From positions 1 through 64,000 of the forward strand of contig JAPOVQ010000029.1 of assembly GCA_026708035.1 (NCBI GenBank): 64,000 nucleotides of DNA, in the 5' to 3' direction. The first letter of the stretch is position 1, and each line of letters starts with the position of its first letter. The notes under the pieces are model-generated. The model ran no database searches. It saw nothing but the letters and a program-made list of their open reading frames with translations, and was not told the DNA's origin. Origin of the DNA: Chloroflexota bacterium (GTDB taxonomy: Bacteria > Chloroflexota > UBA11872). Shown one piece after another: positions 52,378 through 62,041 of the stretch. The position numbers and the translations under genes were made by a program.

Positions 52378-53030
52378 GGCTCGACGGGCGGATCGCTCCA
52401 GGGACGCAGCGTCGCGGGGTCCACTCGCCGCGGAGGCTCCCGCAGCCGCTCGGCTTCGACGATGGCCCACACCTGGTCCGCCGCGGCCTCGAGCTCGCCC
52501 GTGGCGTTGGGCACCCGATAGTCCGCCCGAGAGGCAAAGTCCATTTCAAAGTCGAGCATGGCCTGGAGGCGTCGTTCGGCCTCGGCCGGCGACTCGGTAC
52601 CGCGCTCCCGGATGCGTCGTAGCGCCTCCTCAACCGACGGCGGCTCGATGAAGATCACGATTGCCTCCGGCGTCAGGCGCTGCAGCTCGCGCGCGCCCTG
52701 AACGTCCAGCCGCAGCACGACGTCCTGGCCGGCTGCCAGCGGTTCCTGGACCTGATGCAGCGGCGTGCCATAGAGCCGCCCGTACACCCGCGCCGACTCC
52801 AGGAACCATCCCGAGCGTAGGCGCGACTCGAACTCGGCAGGCTGGAGAAAGAAGTGATCGCGGCCGTCGACCTCGCCCTCCCGCGGCGCGCGCGTGACCG
52901 CGGTCGTCACCCACGACAGGTCGACACCGCGACCTCGCAGCGTGCGGAGCACACTGTCCTTGCCCGCCGCGGTGGGCGCCGTCACCAGGAAGAGCAGACC
53001 CCGTGGCGGTGGGGCGGCGTCGCGGGTCAT
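52374..53030 (-). CDS. gmk: Guanylate kinase
   Basis: A 218-residue nucleoside monophosphate kinase that turns GMP into GDP. The P-loop reads APTAAGKDSVL: the central GK is kept, but the first glycine is alanine and the last residue is Asp rather than Ser or Thr. The GMP-binding TTAVTRAPREGEVDGRDHFF and YGRLYGTP, and the LDVQGARELQ segment, are normal. It is coupled to prmC (ATGA) and to priA (GTGA). Confidence 0.9.
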   Translation of the reverse strand: MTRDAAPPPRGLLFLVTAPTAAGKDSVLRTLRGRGVDLSWVTTAVTRAPREGEVDGRDHFFLQPAEFESRLRSGWFLESARVYGRLYGTPLHQVQEPLAAGQDVVLRLDVQGARELQRLTPEAIVIFIEPPSVEEALRRIRERGTESPAEAERRLQAMLDFEMDFASRADYRVPNATGELEAAADQVWAIVEAERLREPPRRVDPATLRPWSDPPVEP

Positions 53031-53882
53031 CCCGCGCCCACCGGGCGGAGGTCGAGCACTCGCGGATGGCCGGCAAGGTCTCGGTGCACCGCATGACAGG
53101 TGAAGCCCGCCGTCGCGGCCAAGGCGGAAACTCGTACGCGCTGGTCATGGGCCACTTCAAGCAGGACAGCAAGCGGCTGGATCCCGGCACATTGACGCAT
53201 GAGGCTGCGGACGGCGACTAGTCCATCCGGGCCGCCGTCAAGCGCCAGATGCGGCTCCCACCGCGAGACTTCCGGCTCCAGCGTCGGGATCGCGGCAGAC
53301 GGCACGTAGGGAAGGTTAGCGGCCACCACCGTCTGCCTCGGACACACCGCGCGAAGTCCGTTGGCCCGCAGCAAACGAACTCCCGAGGCCACGCCCCATT
53401 CCGCGAGGTTGTCGCGCGCGACGGCGAGCGCGGCCCGTGACACGTCGCTCGCAATCACCGGAATCTCCGACAGCTCCCGGGCCAGCGCCACGGCTACGGC
53501 GCCCGACCCCGTACCCACGTCGATCAGGGCGCGCGGCCGCAAGGCGCGAGCGACCGCGAGCGTCGCCTGCACCAGCGTCTCGGACTCCGGGCGCGGCACG
53601 AGCACATCCGGCGTCGTGTGAATCGAGCCGTTGGCGAACGGCTTGCGTCCGATGATGTATGCCACCGGTTCGCGCGCCGCGCGCCGCTGAACCATGGCCG
53701 CCGCGCGCCGCGATTGGGCCGCCGTCAACTGCCGATCTCCGCAGAACGGAATCCGACCCGGATCGACGCCGAGCACCTCGCCCACGAGGACGTTGGCATC
53801 CAGCAGCGGCGTGTCGACTCCCGCCGCGCGCAATTTGGTCACGGCCTGGCGCCGCCACTCATCGACGCTCCGCGGGGTGGTC

Positions 53883-53896
<14 letters not shown>
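53027..53896 (-). CDS. prmC: Peptide chain release factor N5-glutamine methyltransferase
   Basis: A SAM-dependent methyltransferase that modifies the GGQ glutamine of release factors. REPVAYIIGRKPF and VLVPRPESETLV form the N-terminal family signature, IDVGTGSGAVAVALA is the SAM loop, and the catalytic motif is NLPY instead of the usual NPPY. It lies immediately after its target gene prfA. The start is unclear: the family N-terminus is reached at CTG 53896, ten bases after GAGGAG. The first standard starts are ATG 53935 and 53962, deep inside prfA, or GTG 53842, which would cut conserved residues. Confidence 0.88.
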
Positions 53897-54942
<1,046 letters not shown>

Positions 54943-54950
<8 letters not shown>

Positions 54951-55899
54951 GCGGCACCACCACCGGCTGAACCTGGGGGCGCAGCGACGTCAGCTGCGCC
55001 TCGTCTTCCAGCACGCGATCCATGGCGGCAATCGCCACCTCGACCTGGTCGTCGTCCGGTTCGCGTGTCGTCAAGCGCTGCACCCACATGCCGGGGGCCG
55101 AGACGATCCGTGCCAAGAGATTCGATCGGTACCGCGCCGTCAGCATGATCAGCTCGAATCCGACGCCCGCGATCAGCGGCAGCAACGCGATGCGCGAAAG
55201 CACCCGCAGCACGAACGGCGGCCGCCCCAGAAACGCAAACACAATGATCGAGACCACCACCAGCATCACCAGGAACGCCGTGCCGCAGCGGGGATGGGCC
55301 AAGCTCTGCCGCTGCACGTTGGCGGTCGTGAGGCGCTCGCCGGCCTCCAGGGCGTTGATGGTCTTGTGCTCCGCACCGTGATACATCCAGACGCGCCGAA
55401 TGTCGGGCATGAGGCCGATGCCGCCGAGATAGGCGATGAACACTGCCAGTCTGACGCCGCCTTCGATGATGTTGCTGACGAGATCCGACTCGACGCTCGC
55501 GTCGGCGAACGAGGTGATCACGAGCGGAAGCACGAAGAACAGCCCGACGCCCAGCGCCAGCCCGAAGACCAGGCTGCCGGTGATATAGGTCGAGGACTCA
55601 ACGTCCTCGGTTTCGGAGCCGTCGTCCTCCGCCATCTGCACGCGCGCCGAGAAGCTGAGCGACCGCATGCCGATGACGAGCATCTCCCACACCGCCACGA
55701 CGCCGCGCAGGAAATAGGCGCGGCGCAGCCGCTGCGAGAGCCTGTCGGGATCGAGCGTCTCCGCCCGCAGCACGATGTGTCCCGCGGGATGCCGCACGGC
55801 GGTTGCGAGCGCCTTGCGGCCGCGCATCATCACGCCTTCGAGCACGGCCTGGCCGCCGTAGTTGATGCGCAACTCGTTGCTCTGCGCGTCAGCCGCCAT
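54943..55899 (-). CDS. DUF1385 membrane protein
   Basis: A 318-residue membrane protein of the DUF1385 family. It opens with YGGQAVLEGVMMRG and later has YHGAEHKTINALE, both family hallmarks; the His-Glu-His cluster could bind a metal. Four hydrophobic helices are seen at about 110-132, 145-165, 215-235 and 240-258. The function is unknown in all relatives. The rpmE / DUF1385 / prfA / prmC order seen here recurs in many Gram-positive and Chloroflexota genomes. Confidence 0.9.
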
Positions 55900-55958
55900 C
55901 AGGTCTGCCGTCGATCATTCCGGGGCGGAAACACGGCGCACACGCCGCGCATCCGCAG

Positions 55959-56171
55959 CTAAGCCCTGGCGCGCGCTCGCCTGCGACGTCGCTCGAACCG
56001 CTCCACCTGGCCGGCGGTGTCGACCAGACGCTGCTGACCCGTGAAGAACGGGTGGCACTCGGCGCACACGTCAACATTGATGGCGGCAACCGTGGCGCGC
56101 GTCGTAAAGCTGTTGCCGCAGGCGCACGTGACGGTGCACTCAACGTAGTCAGGGTGAATATCGGGCTTCAT
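55959..56171 (-). CDS. rpmE: 50S ribosomal protein L31
   Basis: A 70-residue bL31 of the zinc-binding type, with cysteines in CACGNSF and [10 protein letters not shown]. The N-terminus MKPDIHPDY is standard. The tail is unusually arginine-rich ([11 protein letters not shown]). It is the first of the rpmE / DUF1385 / prfA block, about 40 bases after the WecA-like gene. Confidence 0.96.
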   Translation of the reverse strand: MKPDIHPDYVECTVTCACGNSFTTRATVAAINVDVCAECHPFFTGQQRLVDTAGQVERFERRRRRARARA

Positions 56172-56210
56172 GCAGCGTCTCCCGTGGACACCGTCAAACC
56201 TATCACAGGG

Positions 56211-57257
56211 TTAGCGCTCGGCCATGCGCGGCGGCTCGGCGGGGCGGCCGATGAGCCGCCGCCGAGGCAGGCGCGCCAGCACCAGAAGCAGCACCAGCAA
56301 GAGCCCCATGAGGCCCAGGAAGGCGTAGACCTTGTTCACGCGCTCCACCAGAAGCGCAATGGTGCCCAAACCCGCCGCCACCACGTAGTAGAACAGCGCG
56401 ACCACGGGCTGGGCCAGCCCCGCCTCCCACAGCCGATGGTGCAGGTGGCGCGCATCACGGGTGCTCATGCTCCCGCCCGCAGCCAGCCGTCGGACGATGG
56501 ACCAGGCGACTTCCAGGATCGGCACGCCAAGCACAAGCATGGCCGTCGCGATCTTCGCCGGCCCGAGAATCGCGATTACGGCCAGGCTGAAGCCGAGAAA
56601 GTGCGAGCCGCTGTCCCCCATGATGATGCTCGCGCGGTAGAAGTTGAGCGGCAGGAACCCCAGCGACACGGCCGCGAGCGCCAGCGCCAGCGTCGCCACG
56701 TCGGGAAGTCCCAGGCGGCTCGAGAGCACCACCAGCACCAGGGCGGCGATCGTTGACACGCCGCCCGCCAGCCCGTCCTGCCCATCGGTGAAGTTGATGG
56801 CGTTCATCATGCCGACAATCCAAAACAGGGTGAACGGCACCACGATCACCAGCGGCAGATCGATCACGCCGCCCAGCGGGTTGCTCACCGCGTCGATGCG
56901 AATGCCGCAGGCCAATGGAATTGCGGCGGCGACCAGCTGAGCCAGGAGCTTGTCGCGGGGACGGAGTCCGCGGACATCGTCGACGAGCATCACGGCGACG
57001 ATCACCGTCGCCCCGCCGAGCAGACCGGCCAGCGCCAGATCGTAGGGTTGGGCCACCACCAGCGCCACGACGACGAAGGCGGCATACATCGCCACCCCTC
57101 CGAGCCGCGGCACAGGCTTGGCGTGAATCCGATCGGGCCCGGGCTGATGCATCCACCCGCGCCGACGAGCGAGCGTGCGGATCCCCAACGTCATAGGGAG
57201 CACCAGCGGCGCTCCAATGGCCAGCGCGAGCCAGTTGACGTCTATCACGATCCGCAC
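56211..57257 (-). CDS. WecA/TagO-like undecaprenyl-phosphate sugar-1-phosphate transferase
   Basis: A 348-residue polytopic membrane enzyme of glycosyltransferase family 4 (MraY/WecA). It transfers a sugar-1-phosphate, often GlcNAc-1-P, to undecaprenyl phosphate to start surface glycan synthesis. Catalytic Asp pairs lie in MLVDDVRGLRPRDKL and NFTDGQDGLAGGVS, and the late HLHHRLWEAG is the cytoplasmic His motif. About ten hydrophobic helices are visible. It diverges from rpsU. The exact sugar is not readable. Confidence 0.9.
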   Translation of the reverse strand: MRIVIDVNWLALAIGAPLVLPMTLGIRTLARRRGWMHQPGPDRIHAKPVPRLGGVAMYAAFVVVALVVAQPYDLALAGLLGGATVIVAVMLVDDVRGLRPRDKLLAQLVAAAIPLACGIRIDAVSNPLGGVIDLPLVIVVPFTLFWIVGMMNAINFTDGQDGLAGGVSTIAALVLVVLSSRLGLPDVATLALALAAVSLGFLPLNFYRASIIMGDSGSHFLGFSLAVIAILGPAKIATAMLVLGVPILEVAWSIVRRLAAGGSMSTRDARHLHHRLWEAGLAQPVVALFYYVVAAGLGTIALLVERVNKVYAFLGLMGLLLVLLLVLARLPRRRLIGRPAEPPRMAER

Positions 57258-57279
57258 CTCGGCTACACTGAGATTTGCA

Positions 57280-57309
57280 TTGACCGATGAATCATCCGAC
57301 TCCTAAGAT
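57280..57309 (+). promoter_or_regulatory. Candidate sigma-70 promoter for rpsU-yqeY
   Basis: TTGACC (57280-57285) and TAAGAT (57304-57309) with an 18-base spacer match the -35 and -10 consensus at five and four of six positions. It predicts a transcript start near 57316. Confidence 0.5.
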
Positions 57310-57405
57310 AGCCGTGGCTGCTGCGAAGTGGCTGGCAGAACTGGCTGTGCGTCGCCAGGAGGCACCTTTTCCGATACCCCCAGGCGTTGTTCGCGACCGA
57401 CTGAA

Positions 57406-57433
57406 GCCCGCCCAAGCGGCGGGTATTTTATTG
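57406..57433 (+). terminator. Hairpin with T-rich tail in the rpsU leader (attenuator candidate)
   Basis: CCCGCC (57407-57412) pairs with GGCGGG (57418-57423) around a five-base loop, and TATTTTATT follows. This has the form of an intrinsic terminator, placed between the candidate promoter and the rpsU start about 24 bases further on. It could attenuate rpsU-yqeY transcription. Confidence 0.5.
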
Positions 57434-57456
57434 GCGGAAACGCCGAGGAGGAGTTC

Positions 57457-57672
57457 TTGGTTCATATCACCGTAGGCGCCAACGAGAGCTTCGATGCCGC
57501 GCTGCGACGCTTCAACAAGAAGGTGCAGCAAGAAGGCATTATCACGGAGTCTCGACGGCGGAGCGCGTTCGACAAGCCCAGCGTGCTGCGCAAGAAGAAG
57601 GCGGCGGCCAAGCGCCGCAAAGCCCGGCGCGCGGCGCTCAAGGCGATGCAAGCGGAGAGCCAGGCGCTCTAG
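57457..57672 (+). CDS. rpsU: 30S ribosomal protein S21
   Basis: A 71-residue bS21 protein. It begins at TTG 57457 behind a strong GAGGAGG and reads VHITVGANESFDAALRRFNK, the family core, then RRSAFDKPSVLRKKKAAAKR with a very basic tail. Longer in-frame starts run through the leader hairpin and are not used. It is followed by yqeY, a widespread pair. Confidence 0.94.
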   Translation: MVHITVGANESFDAALRRFNKKVQQEGIITESRRRSAFDKPSVLRKKKAAAKRRKARRAALKAMQAESQAL

Positions 57673-57711
57673 CGCGAATCCGCGCCGGCCAGGCGCACCC
57701 CTATCCATCGC

Positions 57712-58164
57712 ATGAGCTTGCTCGATCGAATCTCCAGCGACCTCACGTCCGCGCTGCGCGGCGGCGACCAGCCACGCGTACGACTTTTGCGGACGCTTCG
57801 GTCGGCCATTGCCTACGAGGCCAAGGACAAGCGGCAGGACGCCGGCGACGACCTGGTGCGCACCGTGCTGGCGCGCGAAGCTCGCCGGCGCGAAGAAGCC
57901 ATCAAGCTCTACGAGTCCGGCGGCCGCGCGGACAAAGCCGCCGACGAGCAGGCGGAACTCGCGGTCATCGCCGGCTACCTGCCTCCCGTTATCGACGCCG
58001 AGGCCATCGAGGCAGCGGCGCGCGCGGTCATCGACGAGACCGGCGCTTCCGGTCCAGGCGACATTGGCCGCGTGATGGGCCCCTTGATGGCCCGCCTGCG
58101 CGCGCAGGGCACCGTGGACGGCAAGGCCGTGAGCGCGACGGTGCGCGCCCTGCTCACCGACTAG
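57712..58164 (+). CDS. yqeY: GatB/YqeY domain protein
   Basis: A 150-residue helical protein related to the tail domain of GatB (GatB/YqeY family). LRTLRSAIAYEAKDKR and EEAIKLYESGGRADKAADEQAEL, then IAGYLPP, are family landmarks. It may bind tRNA, but its role is not established. It sits between rpsU and ybeY, sharing a base with ybeY. Confidence 0.93.
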   Translation: MSLLDRISSDLTSALRGGDQPRVRLLRTLRSAIAYEAKDKRQDAGDDLVRTVLAREARRREEAIKLYESGGRADKAADEQAELAVIAGYLPPVIDAEAIEAAARAVIDETGASGPGDIGRVMGPLMARLRAQGTVDGKAVSATVRALLTD

Positions 58165-58631
58165 TGACCCGGGCGACGCTGACACTCGATCTGGTCGACG
58201 CCCAAGAGTTGCCTCAGCCCATGATTACCCTGGCGGCGCGCGTCGCCACGGCGGTAGCCGACGCCGCAGGGTTGAGGGGTACTGCCGCTCTGAGGATCTG
58301 CAGCGATGCAGACATGCGGCGACTGAACCGGCAGTTCCGCGACATCGACCAATCGACGGACGTGCTCGCCTTCCCGCCCGACGCCGTCGACCCCGGATCC
58401 GACCCCGAGTCCGTTGGAGACGTGGCGCTTTCGTACGCGCGCGTGGTCCGCCAGGGGCAGATGCACGGGCATGGCACGGAGCGCGAGTTTGCCTATCTCA
58501 TCACCCATGCCCTGCTTCACCTCGCTGGCTTCACGCACGACGACCCACCGAGCTATCGGCGCATGCGGCGCGTCGAGGAGGAAATCCTGGCGTCGATTGG
58601 GATGACACGCGACCGAATTCCGGCGGCATAG
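58164..58631 (+). CDS. ybeY: Endoribonuclease YbeY
   Basis: A 155-residue zinc-dependent endoribonuclease for 16S rRNA 3'-end maturation and ribosome quality control. The zinc triad is HALLHLAGFTHDD, close to the standard HGxLHLxGYDH with Ala for the first Gly. RRLNRQFRDIDQSTDVLAFP is the second signature. It starts at GTG 58164 on the yqeY stop and ends four bases before ispE. Confidence 0.94.
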   Translation: MTRATLTLDLVDAQELPQPMITLAARVATAVADAAGLRGTAALRICSDADMRRLNRQFRDIDQSTDVLAFPPDAVDPGSDPESVGDVALSYARVVRQGQMHGHGTEREFAYLITHALLHLAGFTHDDPPSYRRMRRVEEEILASIGMTRDRIPAA

Positions 58632-58634
58632 CCG

Positions 58635-59489
58635 ATGCGCCGCCTCACCCGTGCGGCCCCGGCCAAAGTCAACCTCGGCTTGCAGGTCACCGGCCGTCGG
58701 CCGGACGGATACCACGAACTGGTGACGGTGATGCAGACGCTTGAACTGGCGGACGACGTGCGCCTGGAATCCGCTCCAACCGTGAGTGGTCGACCGTCGC
58801 TCCCGGACCTAGCCGCGGAGGACGACCTGGCGCTGCGGGCGGCGCATCTGCTGCGCCGGACGCTTGGCGTGGCGTCCGGCGCCCACGTGAGCGTTGAGAA
58901 GCGGATCCCCGCAGCCGCCGGTCTGGGGGGCGGAAGCTCGGACGCGGCCGCGGTGCTCGCGGCGCTGAATCAGCTCTGGGAAACCGACGTGGATCACGCG
59001 CGTATGGTGCAGATCGCGGCCGAATTGGGCTCCGACGTACCGTTCCTGGTGCGCGGCGGCACGGCGCTGGCGACCGGACGCGGCGAACATTTGAGCGATC
59101 TGCCGCCCGCACCGATGCGGCATGTCGTGCTCGTGCGCCCGGACAGTCCGCTGGCCACCGCCGATGTCTACGCCGAGTTGCGGCCTTCCGAATGGAGCGA
59201 TGGCGAGCGAACGATGGACCTTGCCCGTGGGCTGGCTGCCGGCGAGCTGTCCGAAGACCTCATGTGCAACGACCTCACGCCGGCTGCCATCAGACTGACG
59301 CCGGTGGTCGGCGACATCCTTGTTGACCTTCGCGCGGCGGGCGCTCATCCGGCGCTGATGGCCGGCAGCGGCGCCACCTGCTTCGGCCTGTTCGCTGACA
59401 TTTCGACCGCTGAGGAAGCTGTTGAGCGCGGGCATGCCGCCGGCCACTGGACGCACTTCACCCGGTTTCGCCCGGCCGCCGACGCGTAG
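58635..59489 (+). CDS. ispE: 4-diphosphocytidyl-2-C-methyl-D-erythritol kinase
   Basis: A 284-residue GHMP kinase of the MEP isoprenoid pathway. APAKVNLGL carries the catalytic lysine, PAAGLGGGSSDAAAVLAAL is the ATP loop and ALMAGSGATCFGLF the late GHMP motif. The substrate segment GRRPDGYHELVTVMQ is typical. It is followed by tRNA-Gln and glmU. Confidence 0.96.
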   Translation: MRRLTRAAPAKVNLGLQVTGRRPDGYHELVTVMQTLELADDVRLESAPTVSGRPSLPDLAAEDDLALRAAHLLRRTLGVASGAHVSVEKRIPAAAGLGGGSSDAAAVLAALNQLWETDVDHARMVQIAAELGSDVPFLVRGGTALATGRGEHLSDLPPAPMRHVVLVRPDSPLATADVYAELRPSEWSDGERTMDLARGLAAGELSEDLMCNDLTPAAIRLTPVVGDILVDLRAAGAHPALMAGSGATCFGLFADISTAEEAVERGHAAGHWTHFTRFRPAADA

Positions 59490-59547
59490 CGGATGCGGGA
59501 TGGCATCCGTTGACCCGTTGTTGTCCGATCTCTACGCTGAACCTGGA

Positions 59548-59619
59548 TGGGGAGTAGCCAAGGGGTAAGGCAGCGGACTTTGAATCCGCGATTCGGAGGT
59601 TCGAATCCTCCCTCCCCAG
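59548..59619 (+). tRNA. tRNA-Gln (anticodon TTG)
   Basis: A 72-base cloverleaf. Acceptor stem TGGGGAG pairs with CTCCCCA (59612-59618), the D arm is AGCCAAGGGGTAAGGCA, the anticodon stem-loop is GCGGA-CTTTGAA-TCCGC with anticodon TTG reading CAA, and the T arm is GGAGG-TTCGAAT-CCTCC. The discriminator is G. The 3' CCA is not fully encoded (CC then G). It lies in the ispE-glmU gap, 13 bases before glmU. Confidence 0.95.
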
Positions 59620-59632
59620 CCGTGAGCCGCTC

Positions 59633-60964
59633 ATGACCTGTACCGCAGTAATCCTGGCCGCGGGCCGCGGCGTGCGCATGGCCGCCTCGGGTCCGAAGGT
59701 GCTGCATCAAGTCGCCGGCTGGCCGCTGGTCAAGCACGTGGTGGCAACCGCGCGCAAAGCCGGCTGCGATCCGATCGTGGTGGTCGCGTCGCCCGAGGTC
59801 GACCTGCGCGATGCCGTGGGCAACGACGTCCACATCGTCGAACAGCCGCCTGACGACTATGGGACCGCGGCGGCCGCGCAGGCGGCCGGCGTCCCGCAGA
59901 GTCCCGGCACAGCCGTCGTGATGTTCGGAGACTCCCCGCTGCTCACGTCCCAGACCGTGCGCGAGATGGCGGCCTTGCGCGATGAACGCGACGCCGCAAT
60001 CGTCGTGGGCTGGACCCAAGCGCCTGCGCCGGGTAGCTACGGCCGGGTTGTGATGGCTGATGACGGATCTGTGCAAGCCATTGTCGAGGCCGCCGATGCG
60101 GACTCGGCCACCTACGCCATGACCTCCTGCAATTCCGGCCTGATGGCGTTCGATGCCGAGTGGCTTGGCGCCGCGCTGCCGCGGGTACCCCGCAGCCCGG
60201 CGACGGGCGAGCGCTACCTGACGGCCGCCGTCGAGCTTGCCATCGCCGATGGGCGCCGGGTGGTTTCCCACTTGATCGCCGACGAGGAGGAAACCATCGG
60301 CTGCGATGACCTCTCGCGTCTGGCGGACGCCGAGCAGGCCATGCAGCAGCGCCTGCGCCAGGACCTGATGGCGCAGGGCGTGCAGTTGCGCGACCCGGCA
60401 ACGACCTATCTGCACCGCGGCGTGACTGTCGGTTCGGGTTCCGTAATCCTGCCGGGCACGTCGCTCGAGGGCGCTACCTCGATCGCTGCCGGATCAACCA
60501 TTGGCCCGAACAGCCGGCTCATCGACGCGACCGTGGGCGACGGTTGCATCGTCGAGTCGTCGCGGGTGTCGGCGTCGAGCCTCGGCGACGGCGTCGTTGT
60601 GGGCCCCTTCGCTCACGTGCGCGACGGCTGCGCCATCGGGTCCGACAGTCACCTTGGGTCACAGACCGAACTCAAGGCCGCCACACTGGGAAGTGGCGTG
60701 CACGTGCACCATTTCGGCTATCTTGGAGACGTGGAGATTGGCGATGGTGCAAACATCGGCGCCGGCACGGTCACGTGCAACTTCGACGGTACGGCCAAGC
60801 ACCGCACCGTGATCGGCGCTGACGCCTTCATCGGCAGCGACACCATGCTGATCGCCCCCGTGACGGTTGGGGAGGGCGCGCGAACCAGCGCCAGCGCCGT
60901 CGTCACACGGGATGTCCCGCCGGGCATGCTGGCGGTGGGCATTCCGGCGCGAATCCGTCGCTAG
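59633..60964 (+). CDS. glmU: Bifunctional UDP-GlcNAc pyrophosphorylase / GlcN-1-P acetyltransferase
   Basis: A 443-residue two-domain enzyme making UDP-GlcNAc for peptidoglycan and glycans. The uridyltransferase N-terminus has LAAGRGVRMAASGPKVLH and GDSPLLT. The left-handed beta-helix with hexapeptide repeats follows from about 250. The acetyltransferase site is HHFGYLGDVEIGDGANIGAG and CNFDG. Its product could feed the WecA-like enzyme nearby. Confidence 0.95.
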   Translation: MTCTAVILAAGRGVRMAASGPKVLHQVAGWPLVKHVVATARKAGCDPIVVVASPEVDLRDAVGNDVHIVEQPPDDYGTAAAAQAAGVPQSPGTAVVMFGDSPLLTSQTVREMAALRDERDAAIVVGWTQAPAPGSYGRVVMADDGSVQAIVEAADADSATYAMTSCNSGLMAFDAEWLGAALPRVPRSPATGERYLTAAVELAIADGRRVVSHLIADEEETIGCDDLSRLADAEQAMQQRLRQDLMAQGVQLRDPATTYLHRGVTVGSGSVILPGTSLEGATSIAAGSTIGPNSRLIDATVGDGCIVESSRVSASSLGDGVVVGPFAHVRDGCAIGSDSHLGSQTELKAATLGSGVHVHHFGYLGDVEIGDGANIGAGTVTCNFDGTAKHRTVIGADAFIGSDTMLIAPVTVGEGARTSASAVVTRDVPPGMLAVGIPARIRR

Positions 60965-60984
60965 CGGAGTAGGGGGAGGCCTCC

Positions 60985-61926
60985 GTGGACGGCGAGCTGA
61001 AAATATTTTCGGGAAGCAGCAATCGGGGCTTGGCCGCACGCATCGCACATACGCTCGGGCGTCCCCTGGGCGAGGCCAGGGTCGAGCACTTCCCCGACGG
61101 CGAGGCCGACATCCAAATCCTGGAGAACGTGCGCGGCACCGACGTCTTCGTCGTGCAGTCCACCTGCGCGCCGGTCGACAGAAATCTGATGCAGCTGCTG
61201 ATCATGATCGACGCGCTGCGGCGTGCCTCAGCGGGCCGCGTCACCGCGCTCATCCCGTATTTCGGCTACGCGCGCCAGGAAAAGAAGTCCACCGGGCGCG
61301 AACCGATCACGGCCAAGCTTGTCGCCAACATCCTCGAGGCGGCCGGCGTTTCGCGCATCGTCACGCTCGATCTGCACGCGCCCGCGGTGCAGGGGTTCTT
61401 TGACATCCCCGTCGATCATCTGCTGGCCGCGCCGTTGCTGGCCGACGCCATCGACCGCATGGGGCTGACGCAGCCGGTCATCGTGTCGCCCGACGCCGGC
61501 GGCGTGACCCGTGCGCACGATTTCAGTCAGCGCGTTGCCGGCGCCCCCCTGGCCGTCGTCTTCAAGAACCGCACCGCGGCCGACAAGATCGAGCACCTCC
61601 AGATCGTGGGGGAAGTGGAAGGACGCGACGCCATCATCGTGGATGACCAGGTCTCGACCGGCCACACGCTGGTCGAGGCCAGCGAGGCGCTGCGGGAACG
61701 GGGCGCACGAAGCGTCTACAGCTGCGCGGTGCACCCGGTGTTTGCCGACGACGCACTCGAGCGGATTCAGGACGCCCCGATCGAGCGGCTCTTCATCACC
61801 GACACGATTCCGATTGAAGACGGACTCATGAACGGCAAAATACAATTGGTCCACACGCATGAATTGTTTGGAGAGGCTGTCCGCCGGATTCACAACGACG
61901 AATCCGTCACGGCACTGTTCAAGTGA
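60985..61926 (+). CDS. prs: Ribose-phosphate pyrophosphokinase
   Basis: A 313-residue PRPP synthetase, which supplies nucleotide, His and Trp synthesis. FPDGEADIQI, YFGYARQEKKSTGREPI, DLHAPAVQGFFDIPVDHL and VSPDAGGVTRA match the ATP and flexible loops. The PRPP loop reads VDDQVSTGHT (more often DDMIDTGGT). It starts at GTG 60985 behind a purine-rich GGGGGAGG and follows glmU, a conserved pair. Confidence 0.95.
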   Translation: MDGELKIFSGSSNRGLAARIAHTLGRPLGEARVEHFPDGEADIQILENVRGTDVFVVQSTCAPVDRNLMQLLIMIDALRRASAGRVTALIPYFGYARQEKKSTGREPITAKLVANILEAAGVSRIVTLDLHAPAVQGFFDIPVDHLLAAPLLADAIDRMGLTQPVIVSPDAGGVTRAHDFSQRVAGAPLAVVFKNRTAADKIEHLQIVGEVEGRDAIIVDDQVSTGHTLVEASEALRERGARSVYSCAVHPVFADDALERIQDAPIERLFITDTIPIEDGLMNGKIQLVHTHELFGEAVRRIHNDESVTALFK

Positions 61927-62017
61927 GAGCCCAAATGTGGGGTATCGAGAGTGGGCGCGCGATCGCGGACCGCGCGGCACCCGAGGACGTACGCACCCGT
62001 CTGTGCGGCGACTGAAC

Positions 62018-62041
62018 GAGGAGCGGATCCTTTTTGGATCC
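62018..62041 (+). promoter_or_regulatory. GAGGAG ribosome-binding site and GGATCC hairpin over a TTG start
   Basis: GAGGAG (62018-62023) is followed by GGATCC-TTTTT-GGATCC (62025-62041). The self-complementary hexamers can pair around the five-T loop, which holds the first bases of the TTG start at 62034. This could mask the start and tune translation. Confidence 0.4.

Larger units (their letters stand above)
57258..57456. other. Divergent region with rpsU leader
   Basis: About 200 bases between the WecA-like gene and rpsU. It holds a sigma-70-like promoter (57280-57309) and a GC-rich hairpin followed by a T-rich run (57406-57433) before the rpsU ribosome-binding site. The predicted 5' leader of rpsU is about 140 bases. 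A short frame from 57287 overlaps the rpsU start but looks spurious. Confidence 0.6.

Noticed and set aside
57287..57475. Small ORF in the rpsU leader as a leader peptide
   Set aside because: No ribosome-binding site, no conservation evidence, and it runs over the hairpin and into the rpsU start; better explained as untranslated leader.
59548..59619. tRNA-Gln as an integration site
   Set aside because: No integrase or direct repeat of the tRNA 3' end is seen nearby, and both flanks are housekeeping genes.
61950..61980. GC-rich inverted sequence after prs as a terminator
   Set aside because: The pairing is imperfect and no T-run follows; an intrinsic terminator is not supported.
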